A stretch of 64,000 nt of DNA from an uncultured Ruegeria sp. (GCF_947500045.1 NZ_CANMQQ010000003.1:310001-374000); one strand, 5' to 3'; numbered from the stretch's first letter, positions 44,528-54,691 are shown. Numbers and translations are program-made. Notes: a model not told the origin generated them from the letters alone.

Positions 44528-45370
44528 ATGAGCGCCATCGACTCCCTTCCCCCTTTGCGTGAAGTCATCGCATCTCACCAGCTCTCGGCTCGCAAGTCGC
44601 TGGGCCAGAACTTTTTGCTCGACCTCAACCTGACCGCCAAAATTGCACGCCAAGCCGGGGACCTGAGTCAATGTGATGTTCTCGAAATCGGCCCCGGCCC
44701 AGGCGGCCTGACCCGCGGGTTGCTGTCCGAGGGGGCCCGTAAGGTGGTGGCCGTCGAAAAAGACACCCGCTGCATCGCTGCCCTGAACGATATCGCCACC
44801 GCCTATCCCGGCAGGCTAGAGGTCATCAACGGCGACGCACTGGAAATCGACCCGCTTGCCCATCTTACGCCGCCAATCCGGGTGGCCGCCAATCTGCCCT
44901 ACAATGTCGGCACCGAGCTTTTGGTCAGATGGTTGACACCACCCCAATGGCCACCCTTCTGGCAAAGCCTCACTTTGATGTTCCAGCGCGAAGTGGCCGA
45001 GCGCATCGTGGCCCAGCCCGGCAACAAAGCCTACGGCCGCCTTGCCATCCTTGCCCAATGGCGGGCAGACGCACGCATCGCGATGTCGCTTCCACCCGGC
45101 GCCTTCACCCCGCCGCCCAAAGTCTCCAGCGCGGTGGTCCATCTGACCGCCCTGCCCGAACCGCGATATCCCGCAGACGCCGCGACCTTATCGCGTGTCG
45201 TTGCCGCCGCATTCAACCAACGCCGAAAAATGCTGCGTGCCTCACTCAAAGGCACCGCTCCGGATATCGAAGACCGGCTGATTGCGGCTGGTATCAAGCC
45301 TACTGACCGGGCCGAGCAGATATCGCTCGAATCCTTCTGCGCGCTGGCCCGAGAAGTTCACAAACCCTAA
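44528..45370 (+). CDS. rsmA: 16S rRNA dimethyladenosine transferase
   Basis: This 280-residue enzyme dimethylates two adjacent adenosines near the 3' end of 16S r[32 protein letters not shown] (SAM loop) and the catalytic NLPYNV are visible. It ends before a strong bidirectional terminator and closes the lptG-lptD-surA-pdxA-rsmA cluster. Confidence 0.94.
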   Translation: MSAIDSLPPLREVIASHQLSARKSLGQNFLLDLNLTAKIARQAGDLSQCDVLEIGPGPGGLTRGLLSEGARKVVAVEKDTRCIAALNDIATAYPGRLEVINGDALEIDPLAHLTPPIRVAANLPYNVGTELLVRWLTPPQWPPFWQSLTLMFQREVAERIVAQPGNKAYGRLAILAQWRADARIAMSLPPGAFTPPPKVSSAVVHLTALPEPRYPADAATLSRVVAAAFNQRRKMLRASLKGTAPDIEDRLIAAGIKPTDRAEQISLESFCALAREVHKP

Positions 45371-45376
45371 ACGACA

Positions 45377-45402
45377 AAACCCCGAGCAAACACTCGGGGT
45401 TT
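45377..45402. terminator. Bidirectional intrinsic terminator between rsmA and the DUF4167 gene
   Basis: AAACCCCGAG and CTCGGGGTTT form a perfect ten-base stem with loop CAAACA. T/A-runs flank it on both strands (CAAAACC and TTTCC), so it can serve both convergent genes. Confidence 0.85.
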
Positions 45403-45428
45403 CCAATCATTTCACGATAGAAAAGCGT

Positions 45429-46013
45429 TTATTCAGCTGCCTCGGGTGCGTCACCTTTGCCAGCAGCAGCAGGTGCATCTTCGCCCGCAGGGGCTGCCTT
45501 TGGCTTGCGCGCGCGAGGGCGGCGCGGCTTTTCCTTACGTTCGGTTGCCTCGGGTTGCTCGGCGTCCTTGCTTTCCGGCGTCTCAACCAACCCAGACTCG
45601 GGCGCAGCGGCCTCAGCACTGAAATCCACCACATCGGGTTGCGGTGCCTCAGCCGGGTCCGCCTGACGGGCAGCTTCACGTTCCTGACGTTCGGCTCGCT
45701 CACGGTCACGTTCAGCCTGGCGCTCACGGTTCTGGCGCTCCTGCTCTTCGCGACGCGCTTCAACTTCGCGCTGTGCCTCGCTCAGCATCCGCAAATAGTG
45801 CTCGGCATGCTGCTGGAAATTCTCGGTTGCCACGCGGTCATTGCCAAGCTGGGCATCGCGCGCCAGCTGGTTGTATTTATCAATGATCTGCTGTGGCGTA
45901 CCACGCACCTTACCCTCAGGTCCCGAGCTATCAAAAACTCGGTTTACGACGTTGCCACCAGAGGGACGATTGCGGTTGTTCTTGGCCCGCGAGCGGGATT
46001 TGGAAGATCTCAT
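45429..46013 (-). CDS. DUF4167 domain protein
   Basis: This 194-residue basic protein begins RSSKSRSRAKNNRNRPSGGN and continues VNRVFDSSGPEGKVRGTPQQ, the DUF4167 start, with YNQLARDAQLGNDRVATENF. The rest is a Glu/Arg coiled region and an Ala/Pro/Lys-rich tail with a basic RKPKAAP patch. Its function is unknown; the basic ends suggest nucleic-acid binding. The 241-base gap 46014-46254 before prmC holds no gene that I can support. Confidence 0.88.
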   Translation of the reverse strand: MRSSKSRSRAKNNRNRPSGGNVVNRVFDSSGPEGKVRGTPQQIIDKYNQLARDAQLGNDRVATENFQQHAEHYLRMLSEAQREVEARREEQERQNRERQAERDRERAERQEREAARQADPAEAPQPDVVDFSAEAAAPESGLVETPESKDAEQPEATERKEKPRRPRARKPKAAPAGEDAPAAAGKGDAPEAAE

Positions 46014-46254
46014 CTTACTTTACGTCAGCCTTATCAATTCACTGTCGATCAACCCGTATCTAACGCTGCTCAGTGGCTTGTGCCTTTACGCGTCATCGAC
46101 TTTTTTGGGCTTGGCGTCAGGGGTGCGCTGAAACAGCGTCAACCTCGCCGACTAATCCTGAGTAAACATGTCCTGCGCGCTCAGACAAGAGGATTCTCTC
46201 AAATGTCGCAGCTTTTTTACATCAATCGGCACTTTTCAGCCTCAGCAACGCCGA

Positions 46255-47100
46255 TTACTGCGGCATTCTGGCCCCCACTACACGGTCCCGTCCATCCAGA
46301 TCGGGGATCACGCGAATATCTGCGAGCCCCGTCGCATCGAACAAGGCCGAGACATATTCGCCCTGCGTTGGTCCAATTTCGACCAATAACCGTCCGCCGG
46401 GCATCAGAAAATCCGGTACCGACGCGGCGATCTGGCGATAGGCGCCCAACCCATCCCCCTCATCGGTCAGCGCCAAACGCGGCTCATGCTCGCGTACCTC
46501 AGGTGACAGATCATCCATCTCTGCAATCGAAATATAGGGGGGATTCGAAACAATCAGGTCAAATTTACCCTCAATGTTCTCAAACCAGTTGGATTGCCGA
46601 ATCTCTGCGCGCGTCTGAACCTGATGCTGTACCGCATTGGCACTGGCTTGCAGGCAGGCAGATTCGCTCAGGTCCACACCAACGCCCGAAGCGCTCGCCC
46701 GCTCAGCCAGCAAGGTGATCAGGATACAGCCCGAACCAACACCAAGATCCAATACATGGTCGAACGGTTCGCTCAGCGCCGCCTCGATCAGCGCCTCGGT
46801 CTCGGGGCGCGGGTCCAGAACATCGCGGCTGACACGGTACCGGCGCCCATAGAATTCGCGTTCACCCAACAGGTGCGAAACAGGAACCCGAATGGCCCGC
46901 AAAGAAATCAGTTGGTCATACCGCTCTGCAATATCGACAGGCAGTTCCTCGGGCGCAATCAGCGTGACCCGGCTGGCCTCGATCCGCGCTGCATGCGCCA
47001 GCAACACCCGCGCATCCCGCGCTGGATCGGGCACGCCCGCTGCTCGCAGACGCGCCGTTGCTGCAACCATCGCCTGAGCTGCTGTGAGCGCCGCAATCAT
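46255..47100 (-). CDS. prmC: Release factor glutamine methyltransferase PrmC
   Basis: This 281-residue SAM enzyme methylates the glutamine of the GGQ loop of release factors. [15 protein letters not shown] (SAM site) and the catalytic [10 protein letters not shown] are present, with a helical N-terminal domain. The ATG overlaps the prfA stop by four bases, so enzyme and substrate RF1 are translated from one mRNA. Confidence 0.93.
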   Translation of the reverse strand: MIAALTAAQAMVAATARLRAAGVPDPARDARVLLAHAARIEASRVTLIAPEELPVDIAERYDQLISLRAIRVPVSHLLGEREFYGRRYRVSRDVLDPRPETEALIEAALSEPFDHVLDLGVGSGCILITLLAERASASGVGVDLSESACLQASANAVQHQVQTRAEIRQSNWFENIEGKFDLIVSNPPYISIAEMDDLSPEVREHEPRLALTDEGDGLGAYRQIAASVPDFLMPGGRLLVEIGPTQGEYVSALFDATGLADIRVIPDLDGRDRVVGARMPQ

Positions 47101-48152
47101 AGCGCCATCTCAGCCAGCAGCCGCGCCTGATCATCTGCGGTCAGCGCGTCGATCACCTCATCCAGATCACCCTGCATCACCTGATCCAGCTTATATAGCG
47201 TCAGGTTGATGCGATGATCCGTCATACGGCCTTGCGGGTAATTGTAGGTCCTGATCCGTTCCGACCGATCACCCGAACCCACCTGACTGGCGCGATCCGC
47301 TGATCGCTCACTATCGATCCGCTGGCGTTCCAGATCGTAAAGACGTGTCTTCAACACCTGCATCGCAATCTCACGGTTGCGGTGTTGGGATTTCTCGGAA
47401 CTGGTCACAACGAGACCACTGGGCAGGTGCGTAATCCGCACCGCCGAATCGGTGGTATTTACGTGCTGACCGCCAGCACCCGAACTGCGCATCGTATCAA
47501 TGCGGATGTCATTGGCATCGATCTGGATATCCACATCTTCGGCCTCGGGCAGTACCGCAACGGTCGCCGCAGAGGTATGGATCCGACCGCCGCTTTCGGT
47601 TTCCGGCACCCGTTGAACCCGGTGCACCCCGGATTCGTATTTCATCCGGGCAAAGACATTGTCACCCTTGATATGGGCCACCACTTCTTTGATCCCGCCC
47701 AGATCCGAGGCCTGTTCTTCGATAATCTCGAACCGCCAGCCCCGCGCCTCGGCGTAACGCTGATACATCCGCAGCAGGTCACCGGCGAACAAGGCAGCTT
47801 CGTCCCCTCCTGTACCCGGGCGTATTTCCAACATCGCCGGGCGCGCATCCGCCGCATCCTTGGGTAACAGCACCAGTTGCAGCGCATGTTCGGCCTCGGG
47901 AATACGGGCCTGCAACTGCGGAATTTCTTCTTCGGCCAACTCTTTCATGTCCGGATCGGCCAGCATCGCCTCGGCCTCGGCCATGTCACCCACCAACTGA
48001 CGCCATGCCATGATCTGATCAACCACTGGCTTGAGGTCGGAATATTCCTTGGCCAAAGCCGCGATATCTCCACCCGAGGCGCCATCAGCCATGGCCGCTT
48101 CGAGGTATTGGAATCGTTGGGTGATCTGTTCTAGGCGTTCTTCGGGGATCAT
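47097..48152 (-). CDS. prfA: Peptide chain release factor 1
   Basis: This 351-residue factor ends translation at UAA and UAG. It has the stop-codon PxT tripeptide as [13 protein letters not shown] and the GGQ peptidyl-hydrolysis loop in [18 protein letters not shown] 48152 gives a family-length protein starting [13 protein letters not shown] 48170 is an alternative. Neither has a strong ribosome site. prmC follows with overlap. Confidence 0.94.
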   Translation of the reverse strand: MIPEERLEQITQRFQYLEAAMADGASGGDIAALAKEYSDLKPVVDQIMAWRQLVGDMAEAEAMLADPDMKELAEEEIPQLQARIPEAEHALQLVLLPKDAADARPAMLEIRPGTGGDEAALFAGDLLRMYQRYAEARGWRFEIIEEQASDLGGIKEVVAHIKGDNVFARMKYESGVHRVQRVPETESGGRIHTSAATVAVLPEAEDVDIQIDANDIRIDTMRSSGAGGQHVNTTDSAVRITHLPSGLVVTSSEKSQHRNREIAMQVLKTRLYDLERQRIDSERSADRASQVGSGDRSERIRTYNYPQGRMTDHRINLTLYKLDQVMQGDLDEVIDALTADDQARLLAEMAL

Positions 48153-48214
48153 CCGCGCGGTGTCTATCATCCGGGGGCTTTGGTCAAGGCCCTGCCTTGT
48201 GCTAGGTTTGACGT

Positions 48215-48517
48215 ATGAATCGACTGATCCTAGCCCTAACCCTCTGTACGACACCAGCAATGGCAGACTACGTCGGCCCGGATGGCAAGGTCCGCGATTG
48301 CTATTGCACCGACAAATCCGGCAGCCGTATCGAGCTGGGAGAGATGATCTGCCTGCAAGTCGACGGTCGCATGTTTATGGCCCAATGCCAGATGTCGCTG
48401 AACGTGCCCATGTGGCGCGAGGTGCAAGAGGGTTGTTTGTCGTCAGGGCTGCAGCAAAGCAAGCCAACCGGAGACCCGGTCTCGATTGACGCCGAAATCC
48501 TTCCGGCCAAATCGTGA
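48215..48517 (+). CDS. Small secreted cysteine-containing protein
   Basis: This 100-residue protein starts with a signal peptide ([16 protein letters not shown], cleavage about 17) and a mature part with cysteines in [19 protein letters not shown] and EGCLSSG, likely disulfide-bonded. It is divergent from prfA. Its last 75 bases overlap the convergent DUF1499 gene in antisense. No family was assigned. Confidence 0.75.
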   Translation: MNRLILALTLCTTPAMADYVGPDGKVRDCYCTDKSGSRIELGEMICLQVDGRMFMAQCQMSLNVPMWREVQEGCLSSGLQQSKPTGDPVSIDAEILPAKS

Positions 48518-48847
48518 TCGGGCGTAGACGTGCAATTCATCGCCATCTTGCTGAACCGTGGTGTAATCGGGGAAACCAAACACGTTGGAGCGCGTGATAT
48601 AGGTGACCATCCCTTCTGGCACTGAACCCTCTAGAACTCTGGTCCTTGGTGCATCGGTTGCAATCGCGTCCAGTTTTGCCAAACCATCCGGGCCAGTGTT
48701 CACCACCCGGACAACACCGTTTCTCATATCTTTATCTGCACCCTGCGGCGCTACGTGCCAGCGGGCTGTATCGGACGGCGAAAGACGAATATATCCACCC
48801 AACAAAACCATCGCCGCAATCAATACCCACAGCGCCATCTTCATCAA
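48443..48847 (-). CDS. DUF1499 family membrane-anchored protein
   Basis: This 134-residue protein has one N-terminal hydrophobic segment and a DUF1499 core ending [20 protein letters not shown]. Its function is unknown. It follows the agmatinase gene by 54 bases on the same strand. Its 3' end overlaps the secreted-protein gene by 75 bases. Confidence 0.8.
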   Translation of the reverse strand: MMKMALWVLIAAMVLLGGYIRLSPSDTARWHVAPQGADKDMRNGVVRVVNTGPDGLAKLDAIATDAPRTRVLEGSVPEGMVTYITRSNVFGFPDYTTVQQDGDELHVYARSRFGRKDFGVNRDRVSGWLALLQP

Positions 48848-48901
48848 CCCATCCCATTCAGTTGCCCTGACCCTATCCGGTTGAGTCGTAGCTCTGCACC
48901 C

Positions 48902-49849
48902 TTATCGTGACGTCACGCCGGGCAGGATGCATAGCATCTCGAACAGAAGATTCGCAGCCGTCAGCGCCGTATTGCCCGAAGGGTCATAAGGCGGAGAGAC
49001 CTCGACCAGATCGCAGCCCACCACGTTCATGCCTGCCAGCGCATGGATCAGCTGCAACGCCTGTGGGGTGGTCAGGCCCGCAATCTCGGGCGTACCGGTG
49101 CCGGGCGCATAGGCCGGGTCCAGACTGTCGATGTCATAGGTAATGTAAACAGGATGATCTTCGACCGACTTTCTGATCAGTGATCCGATCTCGGTCAGGT
49201 TTTGCTGCCACAGCTCCCAGGCGGGATACTGGCGAAAACCCCAGCCCTGCGCCTCAGTAAAGTCGCTGGCGGCATAGCCCGAGCCGCGAATGCCAATCTG
49301 GAAGGTCTTGTCTGGGACGATCAGCCCCTCCTCATAGGCGCGGCGGAAGACGGTGCCGTGGGTTTCCTTCTCGCCGAACATCTCATCATTCACGTCCGCA
49401 TGGGCATCCACATGGACCAGAGCCACCGGCCCGTGTTTAGCCGCAATCGCCCGCAGGATCGGCAGTGTAATCGAGTGATCACCACCCATCGCAACCGGGA
49501 TCACACCTTGCGCCAGAATGCCGTCATAGCTTTCCTTGATGATCTTCAGACTTTCCGCCAGCGAGAATGTGTTGATCGCCAGATCCCCGATATCGGCGAT
49601 CTGCAGATTATCAAACGGAGCCGCAGCATTGGCCATGTTATAAGGCCGGATCATAGCGCTTTCGCTGCGTATCTGCTTGGGCCCAAACCGTGTGCCTGAT
49701 CGCCATGAGGTGCCGATATCCATCGGAATACCCAGCACCGCCACATCCAGCCCATCCAGCGAGGACGCCTGAGGCAGGCGCATGAACGTATTCGGCCCCG
49801 AAAACCGCGCCAGATCATTACCGCCAATCGGTTGGTTGTATTGGGTCAT
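48902..49849 (-). CDS. speB: Agmatinase-family ureohydrolase
   Basis: This 315-residue arginase-fold enzyme has the two-manganese ligands GGDHS, VDAHAD and DIDSLDPAYAPG. The SpeB class hydrolyses agmatine to putrescine and urea; related members use guanidinobutyrate or guanidinopropionate. It lies 59 bases after a second ureohydrolase gene. The exact substrate cannot be read from these residues. Confidence 0.85.
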   Translation of the reverse strand: MTQYNQPIGGNDLARFSGPNTFMRLPQASSLDGLDVAVLGIPMDIGTSWRSGTRFGPKQIRSESAMIRPYNMANAAAPFDNLQIADIGDLAINTFSLAESLKIIKESYDGILAQGVIPVAMGGDHSITLPILRAIAAKHGPVALVHVDAHADVNDEMFGEKETHGTVFRRAYEEGLIVPDKTFQIGIRGSGYAASDFTEAQGWGFRQYPAWELWQQNLTEIGSLIRKSVEDHPVYITYDIDSLDPAYAPGTGTPEIAGLTTPQALQLIHALAGMNVVGCDLVEVSPPYDPSGNTALTAANLLFEMLCILPGVTSR

Positions 49850-49908
49850 GTGATGTCTCCGATCTGGTCCCTGACCAAGCAGATACCGGGATTATGCCTA
49901 ACCAAAGG

Positions 49909-50877
49909 TTAAGGCTTCACCAGCTTGTTCCACCCCAACAGGCAAATGATCTGCGTGGCCACATGGGCGCCCGCAATCGCCGTCGCGCCGGAGGTGTCAA
50001 AAGGAGGTGAAACCTCTACCACGTCGCCACCTTTGATGTTGATCCCGGCAATGTCGCGCAGGATGATCTGCGCTTGAATCGAACTCAGCCCTCCCCAAAC
50101 CGGCGTCCCGGTTCCTGGGGCGAAGGCCGGGTCCAGACCATCAATGTCGAAGCTAAGATAGACAGGGCTGTCGCCCAGGATACCTTTGATCTTCTGCGCC
50201 ACCGCTGCAGGGCCAGATTCATAAACCTCACGCGCATCGATGATGTTGACGCCCAGTGTGTCCTCATTGGTGGTGCGAATGCCCACCTGAACCGAGCGCT
50301 TCGGATCCACGATCCCCGATTTCACCGCCTTGTAGAACATCGTCCCATGATCCACGCGGGACATATCATCGTCGGCCCAGGTGTCCGTATGCGCATCAAA
50401 TTGCAACAAAGAGATCGGCCCGTATTTCTCGGCATAAGCTTTCAGGATCGGGAAGCTGATATAGTGATCCCCACCCAACGTAACCGAGGCAACATTGGCT
50501 TTCAGAATGGTACGAATGTGATCGGTCAAAGTATCGGGAAAGGCGGGGATATTGGCATAGTCATAGGCCATGTCACCATAATCCACGATCGCCAACTCGC
50601 TCAGCGCGTCGAAGGGCCAGCCATAGGGCGCATCGGGTGATTGCAAAGAACTGGCCTCGCGGATCGCGCGAGGGCCAAGCCGCGTTCCGGGGCGGTTGGT
50701 TACTGCCTGATCGAAGGGCACGCCCGTCACAGCGATATCGACCCCGGTCAGGTCTTTTGTATAAAGCCGCCGCAGGAATGATGTCGCGCCGCCAAAGGTG
50801 TTCTCATACGACAACCCCTTGAGATCTGGGTTGGTGAACGCCTCGTCCACCTGGTTTTTTGCATCTTCCAGTGCCAT
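49909..50877 (-). CDS. Second agmatinase/ureohydrolase
   Basis: This 322-residue paralogue keeps the metal motifs GGDHYISF, FDAHTDTWADDD and SFDIDGLDPAFAPG. The Ser of GGDHS is Tyr here, so the substrate may differ from its neighbour. It lies 11 bases downstream of the M20 amidohydrolase gene. The pair suggests breakdown of a guanidino compound in two variants. Confidence 0.83.
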   Translation of the reverse strand: MALEDAKNQVDEAFTNPDLKGLSYENTFGGATSFLRRLYTKDLTGVDIAVTGVPFDQAVTNRPGTRLGPRAIREASSLQSPDAPYGWPFDALSELAIVDYGDMAYDYANIPAFPDTLTDHIRTILKANVASVTLGGDHYISFPILKAYAEKYGPISLLQFDAHTDTWADDDMSRVDHGTMFYKAVKSGIVDPKRSVQVGIRTTNEDTLGVNIIDAREVYESGPAAVAQKIKGILGDSPVYLSFDIDGLDPAFAPGTGTPVWGGLSSIQAQIILRDIAGINIKGGDVVEVSPPFDTSGATAIAGAHVATQIICLLGWNKLVKP

Positions 50878-50888
50878 GTTTTTTCCTA

Positions 50889-52052
50889 TCAGCCCAAGGG
50901 CTGCGCCCTTTCCACGATCCGAGCGAAGAAAGACGCCCCGACCGGTGCAACATCGTCGTTGAAGTTGTATTTCGGATGGTGCAGCCCGGCGCCTTCCCCT
51001 TGCCCCATAAACAGGTAGGCCCCCGGACGGGCCTGCAGCATGTAGGAAAAGTCCTCGGCCCCCATATCGCGACCCATAGAATCGACAACTCGGTCAGATC
51101 CGGACACTTCGCGCGCGATATCGGCAGCGAAGGCCGCTTTTTCAGCATCGTTGATCGTGGCCGGATAACCCACTTGATAGTCCAATGTCGCTTCAACCCC
51201 GTAAGAGGCCGCCTGCCCCACCACAATCTGCTCAAGCCGCTCCATCACCATTTTCTGCACCGAAGGATCAAAGGTGCGGACAGTGCCGTTCAGATAGGCC
51301 GTATCCGGAATCACATTATTTACCGTTCCCGCGTGGATTTGAGTGACCGAGACCACCAGATCCTCAACCGCATAGTGGTTGCGACTGACAATGGTCTGAA
51401 TCGCCTGAGCAATCCCGCAGGCCGCCATCACCGGGTCTTTGGTCTGATGCGGCATGGCCCCATGCCCGCCTACGCCCTGAATGTGGATCTCAAACGTATC
51501 CACCGCCGCCATAATCGGCCCCGGCGTAGTGTAAAACGCGCCTTCTGGGTTTCCCGGATCATTGTGAATGCCATAGACCTGAGAAATTTCGAACTGCTCC
51601 ATGATACCTTCTTTCACCATCACATCCGCGCCACCGCCCTCTTCCTCGGCAGGTTGAAAGATCAGCGCCACACGGCCCGCAAAATTCCGCGTCTCAGCCA
51701 GATAGCGCGCAGCGCCCAACAGCATCGTGGTGTGCCCATCATGCCCGCAGGCATGCATTTTACCGGGGTTTTTCGATGCGTAGTCCAACCCCGTCTCTTC
51801 GGTAATCGGCAACGCATCCATGTCCGCACGCAGACCAATGGTCGGCCCCTCGCCCTGCCCGTTGATGATCGCGACCATACCGGTCTTTGCGATCCCCTCA
51901 TGCAGCTCATCCACCTCGAACTCGCGCAGACGCTCGGCCACAAATGCGGCGGTTTCGTAGCATTCGAACTCCAACTCGGGGATGGTGTGCAGGTGTTGGC
52001 GCCACTGGGCCATATCGGCGGCGTAATCGGCAATTCGGTTGACGACGGGCAT
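50889..52052 (-). CDS. M20-family amidohydrolase (hippurate hydrolase-like)
   Basis: This 387-residue peptidase-like enzyme has HTIPELEF at the start, GLRADMDALPI, CGHDGHTTMLLGAA and FQPAEEEGGGA (metal ligands and base Glu), then the dimerisation domain with GGHGAMPHQ. The family removes acyl groups from amino acids or amines. ATG 52052 begins the family sequence. It leads the ureohydrolase operon, so the substrate may be an N-acyl guanidino compound; that is inference. Confidence 0.85.
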   Translation of the reverse strand: MPVVNRIADYAADMAQWRQHLHTIPELEFECYETAAFVAERLREFEVDELHEGIAKTGMVAIINGQGEGPTIGLRADMDALPITEETGLDYASKNPGKMHACGHDGHTTMLLGAARYLAETRNFAGRVALIFQPAEEEGGGADVMVKEGIMEQFEISQVYGIHNDPGNPEGAFYTTPGPIMAAVDTFEIHIQGVGGHGAMPHQTKDPVMAACGIAQAIQTIVSRNHYAVEDLVVSVTQIHAGTVNNVIPDTAYLNGTVRTFDPSVQKMVMERLEQIVVGQAASYGVEATLDYQVGYPATINDAEKAAFAADIAREVSGSDRVVDSMGRDMGAEDFSYMLQARPGAYLFMGQGEGAGLHHPKYNFNDDVAPVGASFFARIVERAQPLG

Positions 52053-52118
52053 CTGGGGTGGACTCCTGATCCTGACTACGGGATGGATGCATCTGACACC
52101 GGAACGAAAGGGTTCGCA

Positions 52119-52985
52119 ATGGCCGAAAATCCTCTGATCCACGATACGGACGCAGGTATCGAGCGTTTGCTGGAAATCATGCGCCGCCTGCGCGACCCGC
52201 AATCCGGCTGCCCGTGGGACATCGAACAGGATTTTTCGACGATTGCGCCTTATACCATCGAAGAGGCCTATGAGGTCGCCGATGCCATCGAACGCGAGGC
52301 CTATGATGAACTGAAGGGAGAGCTGGGGGATTTGCTGTTCCAATCCGTCTTCCACGCGCAAATGGCTGAAGAGGCAGGACATTTCACCTTTCAGGACGTG
52401 GTGCGCACCATGTCTGACAAGATGGTTGCCCGCCATCCGCATGTCTTTGGCGACGAATCCCGCGATAAGTCAGCAGAACAACAAACGCTGGACTGGGAGA
52501 CGATCAAAGCAGCCGAGCGTGCGGGCAAGGAACAACAAGGTACGCTCGATGGTGTTGCCGCCAACCTGCCCGCCCTGCTACGCGCCCTCAAGCTGCAGAA
52601 ACGTGCAGCCCGCGTCGGCTTTGACTGGCCCGACGCCGGCCATGTCCTCGCCAAGATCACTGAAGAAGCCGCCGAACTGGAAGAGGCGCGCGACAGCATG
52701 GATGCCGACGCGCTTGAGGATGAATTCGGCGATCTGCTGTTCGTCATGGTCAATCTCGGCCGCCATCTGGGCATCGAACCCGAGGCTGCCCTGCGCCGTA
52801 CCAACGCCAAGTTCACCCGCCGCTTTGAGCAGGTCGAGACACGCCTCGCCGCGCGTGGTAAAACCCCGTCACAAAGCGATCTGGCCGAGATGGATGCGCT
52901 GTGGGATGAGGTGAAGATCGAGGAACACCGCGCCAACGGCAAACTCCCGCCGGTGAACGCCCCGGCAGACGCGGAAATCGGCTAG
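52119..52985 (+). CDS. mazG: Nucleoside triphosphate pyrophosphohydrolase MazG
   Basis: This 288-residue enzyme removes pyrophosphate from NTPs. Two MazG repeats are seen: the first with CPWDIEQ and TIEEAYEVADAIE, the second with KITEEAAELEE and DEFGDLLFVMVN. GGGTT lies before the ATG at 52119. The frame is open 420 codons upstream, but that part is antisense to the ureohydrolase and M20 genes, so it is not a fusion. Confidence 0.93.
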   Translation: MAENPLIHDTDAGIERLLEIMRRLRDPQSGCPWDIEQDFSTIAPYTIEEAYEVADAIEREAYDELKGELGDLLFQSVFHAQMAEEAGHFTFQDVVRTMSDKMVARHPHVFGDESRDKSAEQQTLDWETIKAAERAGKEQQGTLDGVAANLPALLRALKLQKRAARVGFDWPDAGHVLAKITEEAAELEEARDSMDADALEDEFGDLLFVMVNLGRHLGIEPEAALRRTNAKFTRRFEQVETRLAARGKTPSQSDLAEMDALWDEVKIEEHRANGKLPPVNAPADAEIG

Positions 52986-53040
52986 ACAAGCACTGCGACA
53001 CTTGCGAGTGTCCGACCTTCACGCCGCCCCGGAGACGACC

Positions 53041-53979
53041 ATGCCCCGCAAGATCATCATCGACACCGACCCCGGTCAGGACGACGCCGTCGCCATTCTG
53101 TTGGCGCTGGCCAGCCCCGAAGAGATCGAGGTTTTGGGCATCACCGCCGTTGCCGGAAACGTGCCGCTGGAACTGACCGCCAAGAACGCCCGTATCGTCT
53201 GCGAATTGGCAGGGCACACTGATGTGCCCGTCTATGCCGGGTGTGATCGCCCCTTGAATCGCCCTCTGGTGACTGCTGAACATGTGCACGGTAAAACCGG
53301 GCTCGACGGCCCTGTGCTGCCCGATCCTGAAATGCCTCTGGCCGAAGGTCACGCGGTCGATTTCATCATCGACACTCTGCGCGCGCATGAGCCGGGCACG
53401 GTGACGCTCTGCCCGCTGGGACCGTTGACCAATATCGCCACTGCCTTCCGCAAGGCGCCCGATATCATCGATCGCGTGCAGGAAATCGTTCTGATGGGCG
53501 GGGCCTATTTCGAGGTTGGCAACATCACTCCGACTGCAGAATTTAACATCTATGTCGACCCAGAAGCTGCTGATATCGTGTTTAAATCTGGAATCCGTAT
53601 CGTCGTGATGCCGTTGGATGTCACCCATGACGCGTTGGTCACGCCACATCGCAACGATGCGTTCCGAGCGTTGGACAGCAAAGTTGGTCATGCGGTGGCA
53701 GAAATGACCGACTTCTTCGAACGCTTCGATATAGAAAAATACGGGTCCGAGGGCGCACCGCTTCACGACCCCTGCGTGACGGCTTATCTGATCAAACCGG
53801 ACCTGTTCTCGGGTCGCCACATTAATGTTGAAATCGAAACCCAATCCGAATTGACGTTGGGCATGACAGTGGCAGACTGGTGGGGGGTCACGGACCGCTC
53901 GCCAAATGCCATGTTCATAAGCGATGTTGACGCTCAAGGCTTTTTCGACCTGCTTACAGAAAGGCTGGCCCGCCTATGA
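53041..53979 (+). CDS. Nucleoside hydrolase (inosine/uridine-preferring)
   Basis: This 312-residue enzyme splits ribonucleosides into base and ribose. The calcium-binding IDTDPGQDDAVAILLA is at residues 6-21, followed by NVPLELTAKNA and the catalytic histidine region ending HDPCVTAYLI. It follows mazG by 55 bases and overlaps an acetyltransferase gene by four bases. Confidence 0.9.
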   Translation: MPRKIIIDTDPGQDDAVAILLALASPEEIEVLGITAVAGNVPLELTAKNARIVCELAGHTDVPVYAGCDRPLNRPLVTAEHVHGKTGLDGPVLPDPEMPLAEGHAVDFIIDTLRAHEPGTVTLCPLGPLTNIATAFRKAPDIIDRVQEIVLMGGAYFEVGNITPTAEFNIYVDPEAADIVFKSGIRIVVMPLDVTHDALVTPHRNDAFRALDSKVGHAVAEMTDFFERFDIEKYGSEGAPLHDPCVTAYLIKPDLFSGRHINVEIETQSELTLGMTVADWWGVTDRSPNAMFISDVDAQGFFDLLTERLARL

Positions 53980-54425
53980 CCGCCGCTCTCCGCCTTGCCC
54001 GTCCCGATGATCTGAACCGACTGATGGCGCTGGTTGCAGCGTTTCATTCGGAATCCGGCATTGATCAGGATGACGAGAAACGCCGCAATGCGCTGGCCCC
54101 ACTGCTGGAGGGCATACCGCACGGGTGCATCTATCTGATCGGACCGGGCCGCGCGCCGCTGGGCTACGTCATCCTCACCTTCGGCTGGTCTGTTGAATTT
54201 GGCGGTATGGATGCATTCGTGGATGAAATCTATATCCGCCCCGCGGTCCGCGGACGTGGTATCGCCACGGAGGTGCTGCACGACCTGCCCAAGGCCCTTG
54301 CCGAAGCCGGGCTGACGGCCCTGCATCTTGAAGTCGACCGCACCAACGAAACCGCGCAGAAGCTTTATCTGCGTTCAGGTTTCAAACCGCGCGATCGCTA
54401 TATGCTGATGAGCAAATCGCTCTAA
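53976..54425 (+). CDS. GNAT-family N-acetyltransferase
   Basis: This 149-residue protein has the acetyl-CoA loop RPAVRGRGIATEVL (about 88-101) and ends with VDRTNETAQKLYLRSGF, both typical of GNAT. Substrate unknown. ATGA overlap with the nucleoside hydrolase gene indicates coupling. Confidence 0.88.
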   Translation: MTAALRLARPDDLNRLMALVAAFHSESGIDQDDEKRRNALAPLLEGIPHGCIYLIGPGRAPLGYVILTFGWSVEFGGMDAFVDEIYIRPAVRGRGIATEVLHDLPKALAEAGLTALHLEVDRTNETAQKLYLRSGFKPRDRYMLMSKSL

Positions 54426-54589
54426 CGCGATTCCCCCCTGAAGATCACCGCTGGATTGACCATGTCCTGCACTGGATCATCCTGCGAGACCGCCGTTCCC
54501 GTAATCGGATAGGTCCCCGGCTCTGTGCAAGCAGCCAGCAACCCCGCCGAAAGCATTGAAATTACGAGAAAGACCTTTGAAGCAGACAT
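54422..54589 (-). CDS. Small predicted lipoprotein (55 aa)
   Basis: The ORF starts at ATG 54589 with AAGGGGGAC five bases upstream and ends at TAG 54422-54424. It encodes a signal peptide with lipobox LLAAC (Cys21) and a 35-residue acidic mature part. Its last bases overlap the acetyltransferase stop in the convergent orientation. A good ribosome site plus a perfect lipobox make it convincing despite its size. It leads into no other gene and its role is unknown. Confidence 0.65.
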   Translation of the reverse strand: MSASKVFLVISMLSAGLLAACTEPGTYPITGTAVSQDDPVQDMVNPAVIFRGESR

Positions 54590-54691
54590 CTTGTCCCCCT
54601 TTCTGCAATGCTGGCAGACTATCGGAGGTCATGACGCGACAAAAGGAACAAGTTCACACATATTGATATTTATGTCGGCCTTAAGCGCCGG

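Noticed and set aside
46014..46254. Hairpin AATCGGC/GCCGATT at about 46224-46257 as a prmC terminator.
   Set aside because: Long loop and no T-run on the minus strand.
45282..46718. A 478-codon plus-strand open frame.
   Set aside because: It runs antisense across the DUF4167 and prmC genes and through a strong terminator; composition is shadow-like.
50859..52118. A possible N-terminal extension of MazG of 420 codons in the same frame.
   Set aside because: This part is antisense to the ureohydrolase and M20 genes; the MazG family starts at 52119.
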